Shown here one piece after another: positions 22,620-30,218 of a DNA stretch of 64,000 bases; positions within the stretch are counted from its first letter, which is position 1; each line of letters begins with the position of its first letter. The position numbers and the translations under genes were made by a program. The notes below the pieces were generated by a model, which saw only the letters and a list, made by a program, of their open reading frames with translations, had not been told where the DNA came from and made no database searches. Source of the DNA: Acidobacteriota bacterium (GTDB taxonomy: Bacteria; Acidobacteriota; Terriglobia; Terriglobales; Acidobacteriaceae); the NCBI GenBank assembly GCA_021792135.1, contig JAJYVF010000002.1, forward strand, positions 124,001 to 188,000, read 5' to 3'.

Positions 22620-23795
22620 ATGCCAGCGACTCAGCACAAAGACTACTACGCGACGCTTGGGATCAGGAAGACGGCCTCGGCGGAGGAGATCCGCAAGGCC
22701 TTCCGCAAGCTTGCGCGCAAATACCATCCGGACGTCAATCCCGGGGATAAGAAGGCCGAGGAGAAGTTCAAGGAAATCTCCGAGGCCAACGATATTCTCA
22801 GCGACGAGAAGAAGCGCAGGATTTACGACCAGTTTGGCTTCTACTCGGACCAGATCGATCCGGCGGCCGCCGAAGCGGCGGCGCGGGCGGGCCAGGGGGG
22901 CTACCCCCAGGGCGGCGGGCGCGGCGTGCCCTTCGATTTTGGGGGATTCGATTTTTCCGAAGAGGCCGCCCCCGGAACGGGCGGCGGATGGGGAAGCTTC
23001 CGCGATATCTTTTCCGGGATGTTCAGCCGGGAGCGGCAGCCGCGCGGCCCGCAGCCGGGCACCGACCTCGAGTATCAGGTGAACGTGGATTTCTGGACGG
23101 CGATTCGCGGGGGAACGGCGCGGCTCGAGATCCAGCGGCAGGAGGTTTGTCCAGCCTGTCATGGCCGGACCTCGACAGGAGGTTCGCAGGCCTGTCCGGA
23201 GTGCCATGGCACGGGCCAGGTGACGCAGATGGGCGGGCGGATGAAGTTCAATATCCAGTGCCCGCGCTGCGGCGGCACCGGAAAGCTGCAGAATGCGTGC
23301 CCGACCTGCCATGGGGAGGGCACGGTGTTCCGGACCGAGCCGCTGGAATTCCGCATCAAGCCTGGGACGCGGGATGGACAGCGGATCCGGCTGGCGGGGA
23401 AAGGCAATGCGGGCGTCAATGGCGGCGGGGCGGGGGATCTGTACCTGATCATCCGGACCGGCTCGCATCCGGTGTTCACGCGGCAGGGCGATGACATTCT
23501 CATCACGGTGCCGGTGACGGTCTCCGAGGCTGCGCTGGGCGGCCGGATCGAGGTGCCGACAATCGACGGGCGAGCACAGCTGCGGATTCCGCCAGGGACG
23601 CAGAGCGGGCAGCGGCTGCGGATGCGGGAGCGCGGTGTGCCTTCGGCGCCCCGGGAAGGCGCGCGCGGCGATGAAATCGTCACGGTCGAGGTCGCGGTGC
23701 CGCATCTGCGGGACGAGCGGTCGCGGGAGATCCTGCGGGAGCTCGCGAAACTGAACCCGGAGGATCCCCGGGAAGCGATCTGGGCGAAGGTGTGA
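22620..23795 (+). CDS. dnaJ: Chaperone DnaJ (Hsp40)
   Basis: This 391-residue full-length type I DnaJ has a J domain with H36-P37-D38 (ARKYHPDVNPG) that triggers DnaK ATP hydrolysis, and a Gly/Phe-rich linker (about 85-140). Four zinc-binding repeats follow: CPACHGRT, CPECHGTG, CPRCGGTG and CPTCHGEG. The first has Arg-Thr in place of the usual Gly-x-Gly end, but all eight cysteines are present. The C-terminal client-binding strands are intact. It is followed within a few bases by an acetyltransferase gene. Confidence 0.96.
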   Translation: MPATQHKDYYATLGIRKTASAEEIRKAFRKLARKYHPDVNPGDKKAEEKFKEISEANDILSDEKKRRIYDQFGFYSDQIDPAAAEAAARAGQGGYPQGGGRGVPFDFGGFDFSEEAAPGTGGGWGSFRDIFSGMFSRERQPRGPQPGTDLEYQVNVDFWTAIRGGTARLEIQRQEVCPACHGRTSTGGSQACPECHGTGQVTQMGGRMKFNIQCPRCGGTGKLQNACPTCHGEGTVFRTEPLEFRIKPGTRDGQRIRLAGKGNAGVNGGGAGDLYLIIRTGSHPVFTRQGDDILITVPVTVSEAALGGRIEVPTIDGRAQLRIPPGTQSGQRLRMRERGVPSAPREGARGDEIVTVEVAVPHLRDERSREILRELAKLNPEDPREAIWAKV

Positions 23796-23797
23796 CG

Positions 23798-24301
23798 ATG
23801 CCCTCGCTGGAGACAGGCCGCCTGCAGTTGCGCCAGCTGACGCCGGAGGATGCACCGGCCCTCTTTGCTGTGCTGGGTGACCGGGAGACGATGCTCTGGT
23901 ATCCGCGGCCCTTTACGCTGGAAGAAACGCTGGGGCGGATCGAACGCTATATGGGGCTCTACCCTTCGGGCGCCGGTTTGCTGGGAATCGTCCTGAAGGA
24001 GAATGGGCAGCTGATCGGGGATTGCGGCATCATCTGGCAGGAGGTCGAAGGCGTGCAGCAGCCGGAGATTGGCTATCACATGCACCGGGCGCACTGGGGC
24101 CGGGGCTATGCGACGGAAGCGGCGCGGGCCGTGCGCGACTATGCATTCACGGCGTTGGGCTGCACTCATGTGATTTCGCTGATCCGGCCTGGGAACCTGT
24201 CTTCCCGCCGCGTGGCCGAGAAGAACGACCTGAAACTCGACCGGATCGTGCTGTGGCGTGGCCTCGAGCATTGCGTGTACCGCATGGAGCGAGGGCGATG
24301 A
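23798..24301 (+). CDS. GNAT acetyltransferase (RimJ/RimL-like)
   Basis: This 167-residue protein has the RimJ/RimL order: TGRLQLRQLTPEDAPALF at the N-terminus, GIVLKENGQLIGDCGIIW, then EIGYHMHRAHWGRGYATEAA, the acetyl-CoA pyrophosphate loop (R/Q-x-x-G-x-G/A), and NLSSRRVAEKNDLKL. ATG 23798 has GAAGG seven bases upstream; a GTG at 23792 would overlap the dnaJ stop. Its target is unknown. Lying inside the heat-shock cluster, it may modify proteins or small molecules under stress. Its stop overlaps the next start (ATGA). Confidence 0.85.
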   Translation: MPSLETGRLQLRQLTPEDAPALFAVLGDRETMLWYPRPFTLEETLGRIERYMGLYPSGAGLLGIVLKENGQLIGDCGIIWQEVEGVQQPEIGYHMHRAHWGRGYATEAARAVRDYAFTALGCTHVISLIRPGNLSSRRVAEKNDLKLDRIVLWRGLEHCVYRMERGR

Positions 24302-24828
24302 AGAAGGCCCCGAAACAGATCGAGATGGACAATAACCGGCGGATCGCGACCGATATGCTGAATGCCGCGATGACTTATGCGCGGCTGATCCTGAAGAAGT
24401 ACGGCGAGCTGGGACCCTTTGGCTTTGGCATGGATCGCGAAGGCCAGATTGCGCGCGAGACAGTGGAGATTCCCCGCCTGCCGCGGGACCCGGAGAGGCT
24501 GTGGAAGCTGCTGGACGAGCACATGGCGGAGCGGGTGCGAAGGGGCTGGATTCAGGCGCTGGCGATGGGCGCCAATGTGTTGCTGCCGGAGCCCTCGGCC
24601 GAGGGTTTCAGGGACGCGGTGGTGCTGAACATCGAGACGGATCAGGGTTATGCCGTCCAGCTGACGGTGCCCTACAGGATTTATGGGGGGCAGCTGAAGA
24701 ATCTCCTGCCGCGGCGCATTGCGCTGGGAAAGATGCAGATGGAGGATGCGGTGTGCCGCTTCTTCACGCCCGGCGAGCCGGGCCTCGCCCTCGAGAATTC
24801 CAGGGATATTCACCCGTCCGGTGCATAA
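24298..24828 (+). CDS. Unrecognised 176-residue protein in the chaperone cluster
   Basis: The ATG at 24298 overlaps the acetyltransferase stop and has GAGGG just upstream. The protein starts MKKAPKQIEMDNNRRIATDM and looks soluble, with an N-terminal helix, a middle with LLDEHMAERVRRGWIQALAM, and a last part with VVLNIETDQGYAVQLTVPYR. No known motif, signal peptide or membrane segment was found. Overlapping starts tie it to the acetyltransferase, and hspR begins 13 bases after its stop, so it is probably part of the HspR-controlled unit. Confidence 0.7.
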   Translation: MKKAPKQIEMDNNRRIATDMLNAAMTYARLILKKYGELGPFGFGMDREGQIARETVEIPRLPRDPERLWKLLDEHMAERVRRGWIQALAMGANVLLPEPSAEGFRDAVVLNIETDQGYAVQLTVPYRIYGGQLKNLLPRRIALGKMQMEDAVCRFFTPGEPGLALENSRDIHPSGA

Positions 24829-24841
24829 TGTGAGTCGAAAA

Positions 24842-25246
24842 ATGCCCACGAAACGAAAATCCAAAGGCGCTTACATGATCTCGGCGGTGGCCGAGATGTA
24901 TGACATCCACCCGCAGACGCTGCGGCTGTACGAACGCGAGGGGCTGCTGAAGCCGTCGCGCACGGAAGGCAACACCCGGCTCTATACGGATGAGGACCTG
25001 GAGCGGCTGGAGTTCATCCTGAATTTGGCGCGGGACCTGGGCGTGAACATCGCCGGGATCGCGATCATTCTGCAGATGCGCGAGCGGATGGAGGAGATGA
25101 ACCGGCAGATGCAGGACTTCGTGGAGTATGTGCGCTCGGAGATGATTTCGCGCATGCAGCACATGGGCCAGCCGCCGGGAGCGGCGATGGTTCCGCTGCG
25201 GCGGCCAGTGGTGGTGGTGCCGCCGGAACAGAAGGCGCGCCAGTAG
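24842..25246 (+). CDS. hspR: HspR-type MerR-family heat-shock repressor
   Basis: A 134-residue regulator. After a basic N-terminus (MPTKRKSKGAYM) comes the HspR winged helix core: SAVAEMYDIHPQTLRLYERE, GLLKPSRTEGNTRLYTDED, and a helix with DLGVNIAGIAIILQMRERME, which matches the NLAGVKRII part of actinobacterial HspR. The tail is a helix followed by a Pro/Val-rich end. HspR works with DnaK as co-repressor on HAIR operators, and a HAIR-like site lies in front of dnaK here. In-frame GTG codons just upstream (24821, 24830) are possible alternative starts. Confidence 0.82.
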   Translation: MPTKRKSKGAYMISAVAEMYDIHPQTLRLYEREGLLKPSRTEGNTRLYTDEDLERLEFILNLARDLGVNIAGIAIILQMRERMEEMNRQMQDFVEYVRSEMISRMQHMGQPPGAAMVPLRRPVVVVPPEQKARQ

Positions 25247-25322
25247 GGAGCTGCGTGAGGCGGCCTGCTCCTCAGCGGCCAGCCGAAAGTGCCTAGGGTG
25301 AAAGTCTTTTCCCAGCCCGCAG

Positions 25323-25351
25323 TGGACAACAACTAAGAAATTAGTTACTTT
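25323..25351 (+). promoter_or_regulatory. Promoter candidate of the blaI-type operon
   Basis: TGGACA (25323-25328) and TACTTT (25346-25351) are separated by exactly 17 bases. The palindromic operator fills the spacer. The transcript would begin near 25358, about 36 bases before the GTG start. Confidence 0.45.
25331..25346. promoter_or_regulatory. BlaI-type operator A (in front of the regulator gene)
   Basis: AACTAA-GAAA-TTAGTT is a perfect dyad, located between -35 and -10 of the regulator's own promoter. The same dyad occurs twice more, before the DegP-type protease gene. A repressor dimer of the BlaI/MecI/CopY class would shut off the promoter when bound. Confidence 0.75.
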
Positions 25352-25393
25352 CTTTCGTGAACCACGTCGAATGGACTGGAAGGGAGTTGCGAG

Positions 25394-25801
25394 GTGCCGC
25401 GGAAGACGTCAGAAACGCTGACCGAAGCTGAGCTGAGGATCATGCGCGTGCTGTGGCAGAAGGGGCCGGGCACGGTGCAGCATATTCTCGACGCTCTGCC
25501 GGGATCGCCGTCGCTGGCGTACAACACCGTCCTGACGACGATCCGGATTCTGGAGCGCAAGGGGTATGTGGAGCATTCCAAAGACGGCCGGGCTCATGTG
25601 TACAGCCCGCTGGTGGCTCAGGAAGAGGCCAGTCGGTCGGAGATCCGGCACCTGGTGAACCGATTCTTCCGCAACTCCCATGAAGATTTGGTGCTCAATA
25701 TTCTGGAGGACCGGGGCATCGCGCCGGAAGAACTGGAGCGGCTTCGGAAGATGCTGGAGCAGAGCGAGACCAGCACGGTGTCTGGAGGGCTGGCGCGGTG
25801 A
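25394..25801 (+). CDS. BlaI/MecI/CopY-family transcriptional repressor
   Basis: This 135-residue protein has the BlaI layout: an N-terminal winged helix (LTEAELRIMRVLWQKGPGTV, then YNTVLTTIRILERKGYVEHS and a wing KDGRAHVYSPLV) and a C-terminal dimerisation helix pair (EEASRSEIRHLVNRFFRNS, LERLRKMLEQSE). In BlaI systems a membrane M56 protease inactivates the repressor by cutting it between these parts. The start is GTG 25394, after GGAAGGGAGTTGCGAG. The stop overlaps the GTG of the M56 gene (GTGA), so repressor and protease are translationally coupled. Confidence 0.9.
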   Translation: MPRKTSETLTEAELRIMRVLWQKGPGTVQHILDALPGSPSLAYNTVLTTIRILERKGYVEHSKDGRAHVYSPLVAQEEASRSEIRHLVNRFFRNSHEDLVLNILEDRGIAPEELERLRKMLEQSETSTVSGGLAR

Positions 25802-27273
25802 TCGTGCCGGGAGTCGAATCCGTTGCCCGGATGGCGGTCGGACAGGTGGTCAATTCCCTGCCCGAGGGCCTGCTGATCGCGGCGCTGGCGTGGCTGGTGC
25901 TGCGGGTGCTGGGACGGGAGAACTCGGGGACGAGGTTTGCGGTCTGGATGGTGGCGCTGGTGGGCGTGGCAGGCTTGCCTTTCCTGGGCGGCAGCAGCGC
26001 GGCGGACCTGGCGGTCCGGATGCATGCACCGGTGACAGTGCCGGGGGGCTGGGCTGTTGGTTTTGCTGCGATCTGGGCGGTTGCGGCGTGTGTGGCTCTG
26101 GCGCGGGTGGGCGCGGGCCTGTGGCAGGTACGGCGGCTGCGGCGGCGTTCCCGGAAGATTGCGGCGGCGGAGCTGGATCCGGCGCTGGAGGCGGCGATCC
26201 GGCAGACCGGGCGGGACGTGGCCCTGCTGGTTTCCGATGAGGTGCGGGTGCCGGCGGCGATCGGGTTTCTGAAGCCGGCGGTTGTGCTGCCGGCGTGGAT
26301 ACTCGAGGATTTCGGGGCTGCGGAACTCAGGCCAATTCTGATTCATGAGCTGGCGCATCTGCGGCGCAGGGATGACTGGACCAACCTGCTGCAGAAGACG
26401 GTGCGGGCGATTCTGTTCTTCCATCCCGCGGTCTGGTGGATCGATGCACGGCTGTCGATGGAGCGGGAGATGGCGTGCGACGACGCGGTGGTGACGGAGA
26501 CGGGGAATCCGCGGGGGTATGCCGGGTGCCTGATTGGGCTGCTGGAGAAGAGCTGTGCGCGGCGGGGATGGACCATGGCCCAGGCCGCGGTGGCCCGGGC
26601 GCGGGATGCTTCCGTGCGGATCGCGCGGATTTTGCGCGGAGGCACGACAGCCGGGACGCGCGTGGGCCGGCGGGCTCTGGCGCTGGCCGGAGCCGCCTGT
26701 GTGACCTGCTTCGGGGTGCTCGTGAGCACGCCGCGGCTGCTGGTTTTTGCTCCGGAGCACGGAGCAGCTTTGCAGGCTGAGCTCCGGCCGGAGAACCTGG
26801 CGGCGGCCCGGCTGAGCGCGGACGAGGTGGTTCCGGCGGCGTTTCATCCGGCGGAGCGGCCGATGGTGCTGCCACGCGAGACGCGCCGCAGGGCCGCGAA
26901 GGCGCCCGCGAGACGGCCGGCAGAGACGCTGGTGGCCGGGCAGCGGGAGGCTGATCCGGTGGTGATGGCAAGCTATCCGGCGCCGGCCCGGCATGAGAAC
27001 CGGACGGCGACGGCCGCGGTGGTGATTGCGGTGGAATGGATGCAGGCCACGGCTCCCGCAGCGGCGCTGGTGGAGTCCGATACAGGGGTTCCAGCGACAG
27101 CGGATGCACAAACCGGTGCGGTGAAAGCGGATGCGCAGGGTGGCGTGCTGCAGGTTCAGACGCTGCAGATTGTCGAGGGGGATGCGACGGGAGTGCGGTT
27201 CCGCATGGTTCGGCTGGTGCTGGTGATGCCGGTGCCGAGCGCTGCCGAGGGGTCGACGCGGCGGTCGATTTAG
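25798..27273 (+). CDS. M56 (BlaR1/MecR1-like) membrane metalloprotease
   Basis: A 491-residue integral membrane protein. Hydrophobic segments occur at about 21-40, 47-63, 85-105 and 290-312. The zinc motif H183-E-L-A-H187 lies in ILIHELAHLRRRDDW, with FFHPAVWWIDARLSMEREMACDD after it, all standard for M56. Unlike BlaR1, there is no penicillin-binding sensor domain. The part after residue 315 is an Ala/Val/Pro-rich, low-complexity extracytoplasmic tail of about 175 residues without known fold. The signal it senses is therefore unknown. It should transmit an envelope signal by cleaving the coupled repressor. Confidence 0.88.
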   Translation: MIVPGVESVARMAVGQVVNSLPEGLLIAALAWLVLRVLGRENSGTRFAVWMVALVGVAGLPFLGGSSAADLAVRMHAPVTVPGGWAVGFAAIWAVAACVALARVGAGLWQVRRLRRRSRKIAAAELDPALEAAIRQTGRDVALLVSDEVRVPAAIGFLKPAVVLPAWILEDFGAAELRPILIHELAHLRRRDDWTNLLQKTVRAILFFHPAVWWIDARLSMEREMACDDAVVTETGNPRGYAGCLIGLLEKSCARRGWTMAQAAVARARDASVRIARILRGGTTAGTRVGRRALALAGAACVTCFGVLVSTPRLLVFAPEHGAALQAELRPENLAAARLSADEVVPAAFHPAERPMVLPRETRRRAAKAPARRPAETLVAGQREADPVVMASYPAPARHENRTATAAVVIAVEWMQATAPAAALVESDTGVPATADAQTGAVKADAQGGVLQVQTLQIVEGDATGVRFRMVRLVLVMPVPSAAEGSTRRSI

Positions 27274-27294
27274 GCAAATTTTTTTGTGTTCAGA

Positions 27295-27310
27295 AACTAA
27301 TTCTTTAGTT
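27295..27310. promoter_or_regulatory. BlaI-type operator B (upstream of the DegP-type gene)
   Basis: AACTAA-TTCT-TTAGTT is a perfect dyad, extended on both sides by CAG...CTG. It is preceded by TTTTTGTGTTCAG. A near-identical block recurs 66 bases downstream as operator C, so the pair looks like a local duplication. Confidence 0.75.
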
Positions 27311-27360
27311 CTGAGCTTCGGCTGATCGTGAGTGTTTTCGGGTTCGGTTTTGTGTTCAAC

Positions 27361-27376
27361 AACTAATTTCTTAGTT
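27361..27376. promoter_or_regulatory. BlaI-type operator C (next to the DegP-type start)
   Basis: AACTAA-TTTC-TTAGTT is preceded by TTTTGTGTTCAAC, the same prefix as operator B. It ends two bases before the AGGAGA ribosome site, so a bound repressor would sit close to or on the transcription start of the protease gene. Confidence 0.75.
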
Positions 27377-27390
27377 CCAGGAGAAACAAC

Positions 27391-28911
27391 ATGACTTACG
27401 GAAAAGTGAAATCGTTGCTCTCGCGCAAGGTCGCCGTTCCGATGGTGCTGGCGGGGGCGGTTGCGGGCGCGGGGGTGTGGAGCTACGCGCGGCCGGCTTC
27501 CGCGGCTCCGGCGCCGGCGCTGGATAACAGCAGCATTGCCCCGCTGGTCTCGCTGGACAATGCCATGGAAGCGCTGACGGCGCGGGTGACGCCGGCGGTC
27601 GTGAACGTGACCGTGACTTCAAAGGTGAGCCCGCGCGAGACGGCCGATGACCAGGGCGGCCAGGAACAGCAGCAACAGCAGATGCAGCAGTTCTTCGGAC
27701 CGTTCGGGCAGTTCTTCCAGGGCGTCCCGATGCAGCCGCAGCAGCCGACGATCGAGCACGGCGAGGGCAGCGGCGTGATCATTTCCCCGGACGGCTTTAT
27801 CGTGACCAACAATCACGTGGTGCGCGGCGCAATCAACATCAGCGTGACCATGAGCAACCGCGACGTCTATGCGGCGAAGCTGATCGGGACCGATCCATTA
27901 ACAGATCTGGCGGTGATCAGGATCAACGCCCGGAACCTGCCGTATCTGACCTGGGGCGATTCCTCGCAGCTGCGCCCTGGCCAGATGGTGCTGGCATTCG
28001 GGAACCCGTACGGGTTTAAGTTCACGGTGACGCGCGGCATCATCAGCGCTCTGAACCGGCCGAATCCGGGAGCGGACCGCCGTAAACCGGGTGGGTTCAT
28101 CCAGACGGACGCGGCCATCAATCCGGGCAACTCCGGCGGCGCGCTGGTGGATGCGCGCGGGCAGCTGATCGGCGTCAATACCTTCCTGGTTTCACCGAGC
28201 GGGACCTTCTCCGGCATGGGATTCGCGATCCCAACCGAGATCGTGAAGCCGACGGCGGATCAGCTGATCAAGAACGGCAAGGTGGAACACGGGTATATGG
28301 GGATCTCGATCTCGGATGTGACGCCGGACAACGCGAAGTTCTTCGACGTGAAGAAGGCCGTGGGCGCGGTGGTGACGGATGTGACGCCGGATTCGCCGGG
28401 CAGCAGGGCGGGCCTGAAGACCGGTGACGTGATCACGGCGCTGAACGGAAAGCCCGTGAACGATGCCGGAGCCCTGCAGATGAAAGTGAGCCAGCAGCAG
28501 CCTGGCGACACCATCCACCTGGAAGTGGCGCGCAACGGCCAGATCATGAACCTGCCGGTCACGCTGGGCTCGATGAACGGCGGACCGGGGACGGAGGTCG
28601 CGCAGAACAGCAACGGCAAGGGTCGCTGGGGAATGGGACTGGCGAATCTGACGCCGGAAGTCCGGCAGCAGATTCAGGCTCCGGGCAGCGTGCACGGTGC
28701 GGTCATCGAACAGGTGCGGTCGGGCAGCCCAGCGGATAACGCGGGCCTGAGCGCGGGCGACGTCATCGTCTCCGTCAATCGCAAGCCGACCACCGGCGCC
28801 TCGGAAGCCGCGCAGGCTCTGTCCAGCATTCCCCAGGGACAGGACGCGCTGGTGCTGGTGTGGTCGAACGGCGGGCAGGTCTTCCGGGTGCTGCATCCTT
28901 CGGAGGGTTGA
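27391..28911 (+). CDS. Do-family (DegP/HtrA) periplasmic serine protease
   Basis: A 506-residue envelope quality-control protease. The N-terminus (KVAVPMVLAGAVAGAGVW...PASA) is a signal peptide or anchor. The trypsin-like domain has His142 (IVTNNHVV), Asp172 (LTDLAVI) and Ser248 (NPGNSGGAL), with a Gln-rich LA loop at 88-118. Two PDZ domains follow (about 290-385 and 400-500; the second has GAVIEQVRSGSPADNAGL). The ribosome site AGGAGA is seven bases before the ATG. Two copies of the BlaI-type operator lie immediately upstream, so the gene is predicted to be switched on when the M56 protease cuts the repressor. A strong terminator follows. Confidence 0.95.
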   Translation: MTYGKVKSLLSRKVAVPMVLAGAVAGAGVWSYARPASAAPAPALDNSSIAPLVSLDNAMEALTARVTPAVVNVTVTSKVSPRETADDQGGQEQQQQQMQQFFGPFGQFFQGVPMQPQQPTIEHGEGSGVIISPDGFIVTNNHVVRGAINISVTMSNRDVYAAKLIGTDPLTDLAVIRINARNLPYLTWGDSSQLRPGQMVLAFGNPYGFKFTVTRGIISALNRPNPGADRRKPGGFIQTDAAINPGNSGGALVDARGQLIGVNTFLVSPSGTFSGMGFAIPTEIVKPTADQLIKNGKVEHGYMGISISDVTPDNAKFFDVKKAVGAVVTDVTPDSPGSRAGLKTGDVITALNGKPVNDAGALQMKVSQQQPGDTIHLEVARNGQIMNLPVTLGSMNGGPGTEVAQNSNGKGRWGMGLANLTPEVRQQIQAPGSVHGAVIEQVRSGSPADNAGLSAGDVIVSVNRKPTTGASEAAQALSSIPQGQDALVLVWSNGGQVFRVLHPSEG

Positions 28912-28930
28912 GTGCGGCGGTAGCCGTGGG

Positions 28931-28969
28931 CGCGAACAGCCGGCGCGATCCGCCGGCTGTTCGCGTTTT
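28931..28969 (+). terminator. Strong intrinsic terminator of the DegP-type gene
   Basis: CGCGAACAGCCGGCG (28931-28945) pairs over all 15 positions with 28951-28965, with a CGATC loop and TTTT after it. It separates this operon from the converging radical SAM gene. Confidence 0.9.
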
Positions 28970-29057
28970 GGCGGATCTGATGGTGATGGCCTGTTGCGTA
29001 TGGCCAGCCAAGCCTGGCGATGCTGGTCTCGGTCTGCACCGGAGGCCGGAAGCAGCT

Positions 29058-30131
29058 TCACATCCGCGCGATCTTCTTCATCGACGGATCCTCTGAATCA
29101 GAAGTCTCAGGGAACGTGCGGTGCGAAGCGGCTGGATCATTGGAACCGGCCGATTGCAGCCTTTCGCGGAGCGTTCGCAGTCCTTTTCCCAGCGCGTCCG
29201 ATGCAAGAAAAACTCGTCCGGCTGTCAGTGGCCCGAGCAGCTTGTGGTGACCGACGGCCGCCAATGCCATGGAAGCAATACACCCACACTGGCTGCAGTC
29301 CGGCTGGCCGCCAAACTGGCACGGCGTAATCCGCGTCTGGAGGTCGGCAGAGATGGTCTCCGTCGTCCTTGCAAAGATGCACTCTTCCGGACGATGCGGC
29401 GGTTCTGCAAACTGGTCGATGAGCGAATCCGGCATCTCGAGGATGGGGTACTTCCGCTGAAGCTCCCGCAGTTGTTCGATGACGGTTGCCCGCTGCCGAG
29501 CGCTCAGGATTTCCGCGTCGGTTGCGCCGCGCTGCGGGGTGAAGATGCTGAACCAGATCTGCGCGGTTTGCGGCTGCCGGCTCCAGAAGGCGAGAAACTC
29601 GTCCAGATAGCCGGCTCTGTCCGCGATCTGGGCGGTTATGGTGCAGTGGATGGTCACCTGCGCATCGCGGATGTTCGTGAGGATTCGTTCGTAGGTGGCG
29701 GGCTTGCGGCGAGCATCGTGCTCGGGCGGCAATCCATCAACCGAAACCACCACATTCAGGTCCGGATACTTCCTCCAGTCGGCGGGAATGACTCGGAATG
29801 CGCTGGTGACGATCTGCGTATAAACCCCTCGACGCTCGATCTCCGGCAGGAGAGTGTCCAGCTCGCGCCAGCGCACCAGAGGGTCGCCCCCAACCAGAGA
29901 CACGTGCACCGGTTTGTGTCTGTCGATGAGCGAGAGGACCCCGCGAACGAGGCGGTCCCCTCGATAATCGGAAAGCTCCCGGAGCAGCTGACCGCCCCCG
30001 AGATGAGCCGTGTCGAAGGCGTAACAGCCGGGACAGCGTAAGGGGCACTCTTTGGTGATCTCGATCGACAGCGAGGGCGCGCGTCCAGCCAGAATCGTGC
30101 CCCAGGCACGGAAGATGTCGGACTTCTTCAT
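29058..30131 (-). CDS. Radical SAM enzyme with C-terminal cysteine cluster
   Basis: A 357-residue radical SAM protein. Cys29, Cys33 and Cys36 in KECPLRCPGCYAFD bind the SAM [4Fe-4S] cluster, and the partial barrel contains VSLVGGDPLVR and VVVSVDGLPPEHDA. A second set of cysteines, C251, C271, C279, C282 and C284 (EECIFAR...ITPCQFG...DCSQCGC), could hold an auxiliary cluster in a twitch/SPASM-like way, common in peptide-modifying enzymes. GGGAGGCAGGA just before the ATG is a very strong ribosome site. The same strand upstream carries a small ORF at 30350-30219 with evenly spaced cysteines. The substrate is not known. Confidence 0.85.
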   Translation of the reverse strand: MKKSDIFRAWGTILAGRAPSLSIEITKECPLRCPGCYAFDTAHLGGGQLLRELSDYRGDRLVRGVLSLIDRHKPVHVSLVGGDPLVRWRELDTLLPEIERRGVYTQIVTSAFRVIPADWRKYPDLNVVVSVDGLPPEHDARRKPATYERILTNIRDAQVTIHCTITAQIADRAGYLDEFLAFWSRQPQTAQIWFSIFTPQRGATDAEILSARQRATVIEQLRELQRKYPILEMPDSLIDQFAEPPHRPEECIFARTTETISADLQTRITPCQFGGQPDCSQCGCIASMALAAVGHHKLLGPLTAGRVFLASDALGKGLRTLRERLQSAGSNDPAASHRTFPETSDSEDPSMKKIARM

Positions 30132-30188
30132 TCCTGCCTCCCCAATCGCCGCCGGTCGAACACGAAATATCCACGAAGCATGCGAGCC

Positions 30189-30204
30189 GCCTCTGGGGAG
30201 AGGC
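30189..30204 (-). other. Hairpin between the small ORF and the radical SAM gene
   Basis: In the transcript of the minus strand, GCCTCT-CCCC-AGAGGC forms a perfect six-pair hairpin between the small ORF's stop and the enzyme's start. It has no T-tract, so it is not a full terminator. It could stabilise the upstream message or attenuate the downstream gene. Confidence 0.35.
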
Positions 30205-30218
30205 TCAACAACTTGCTA

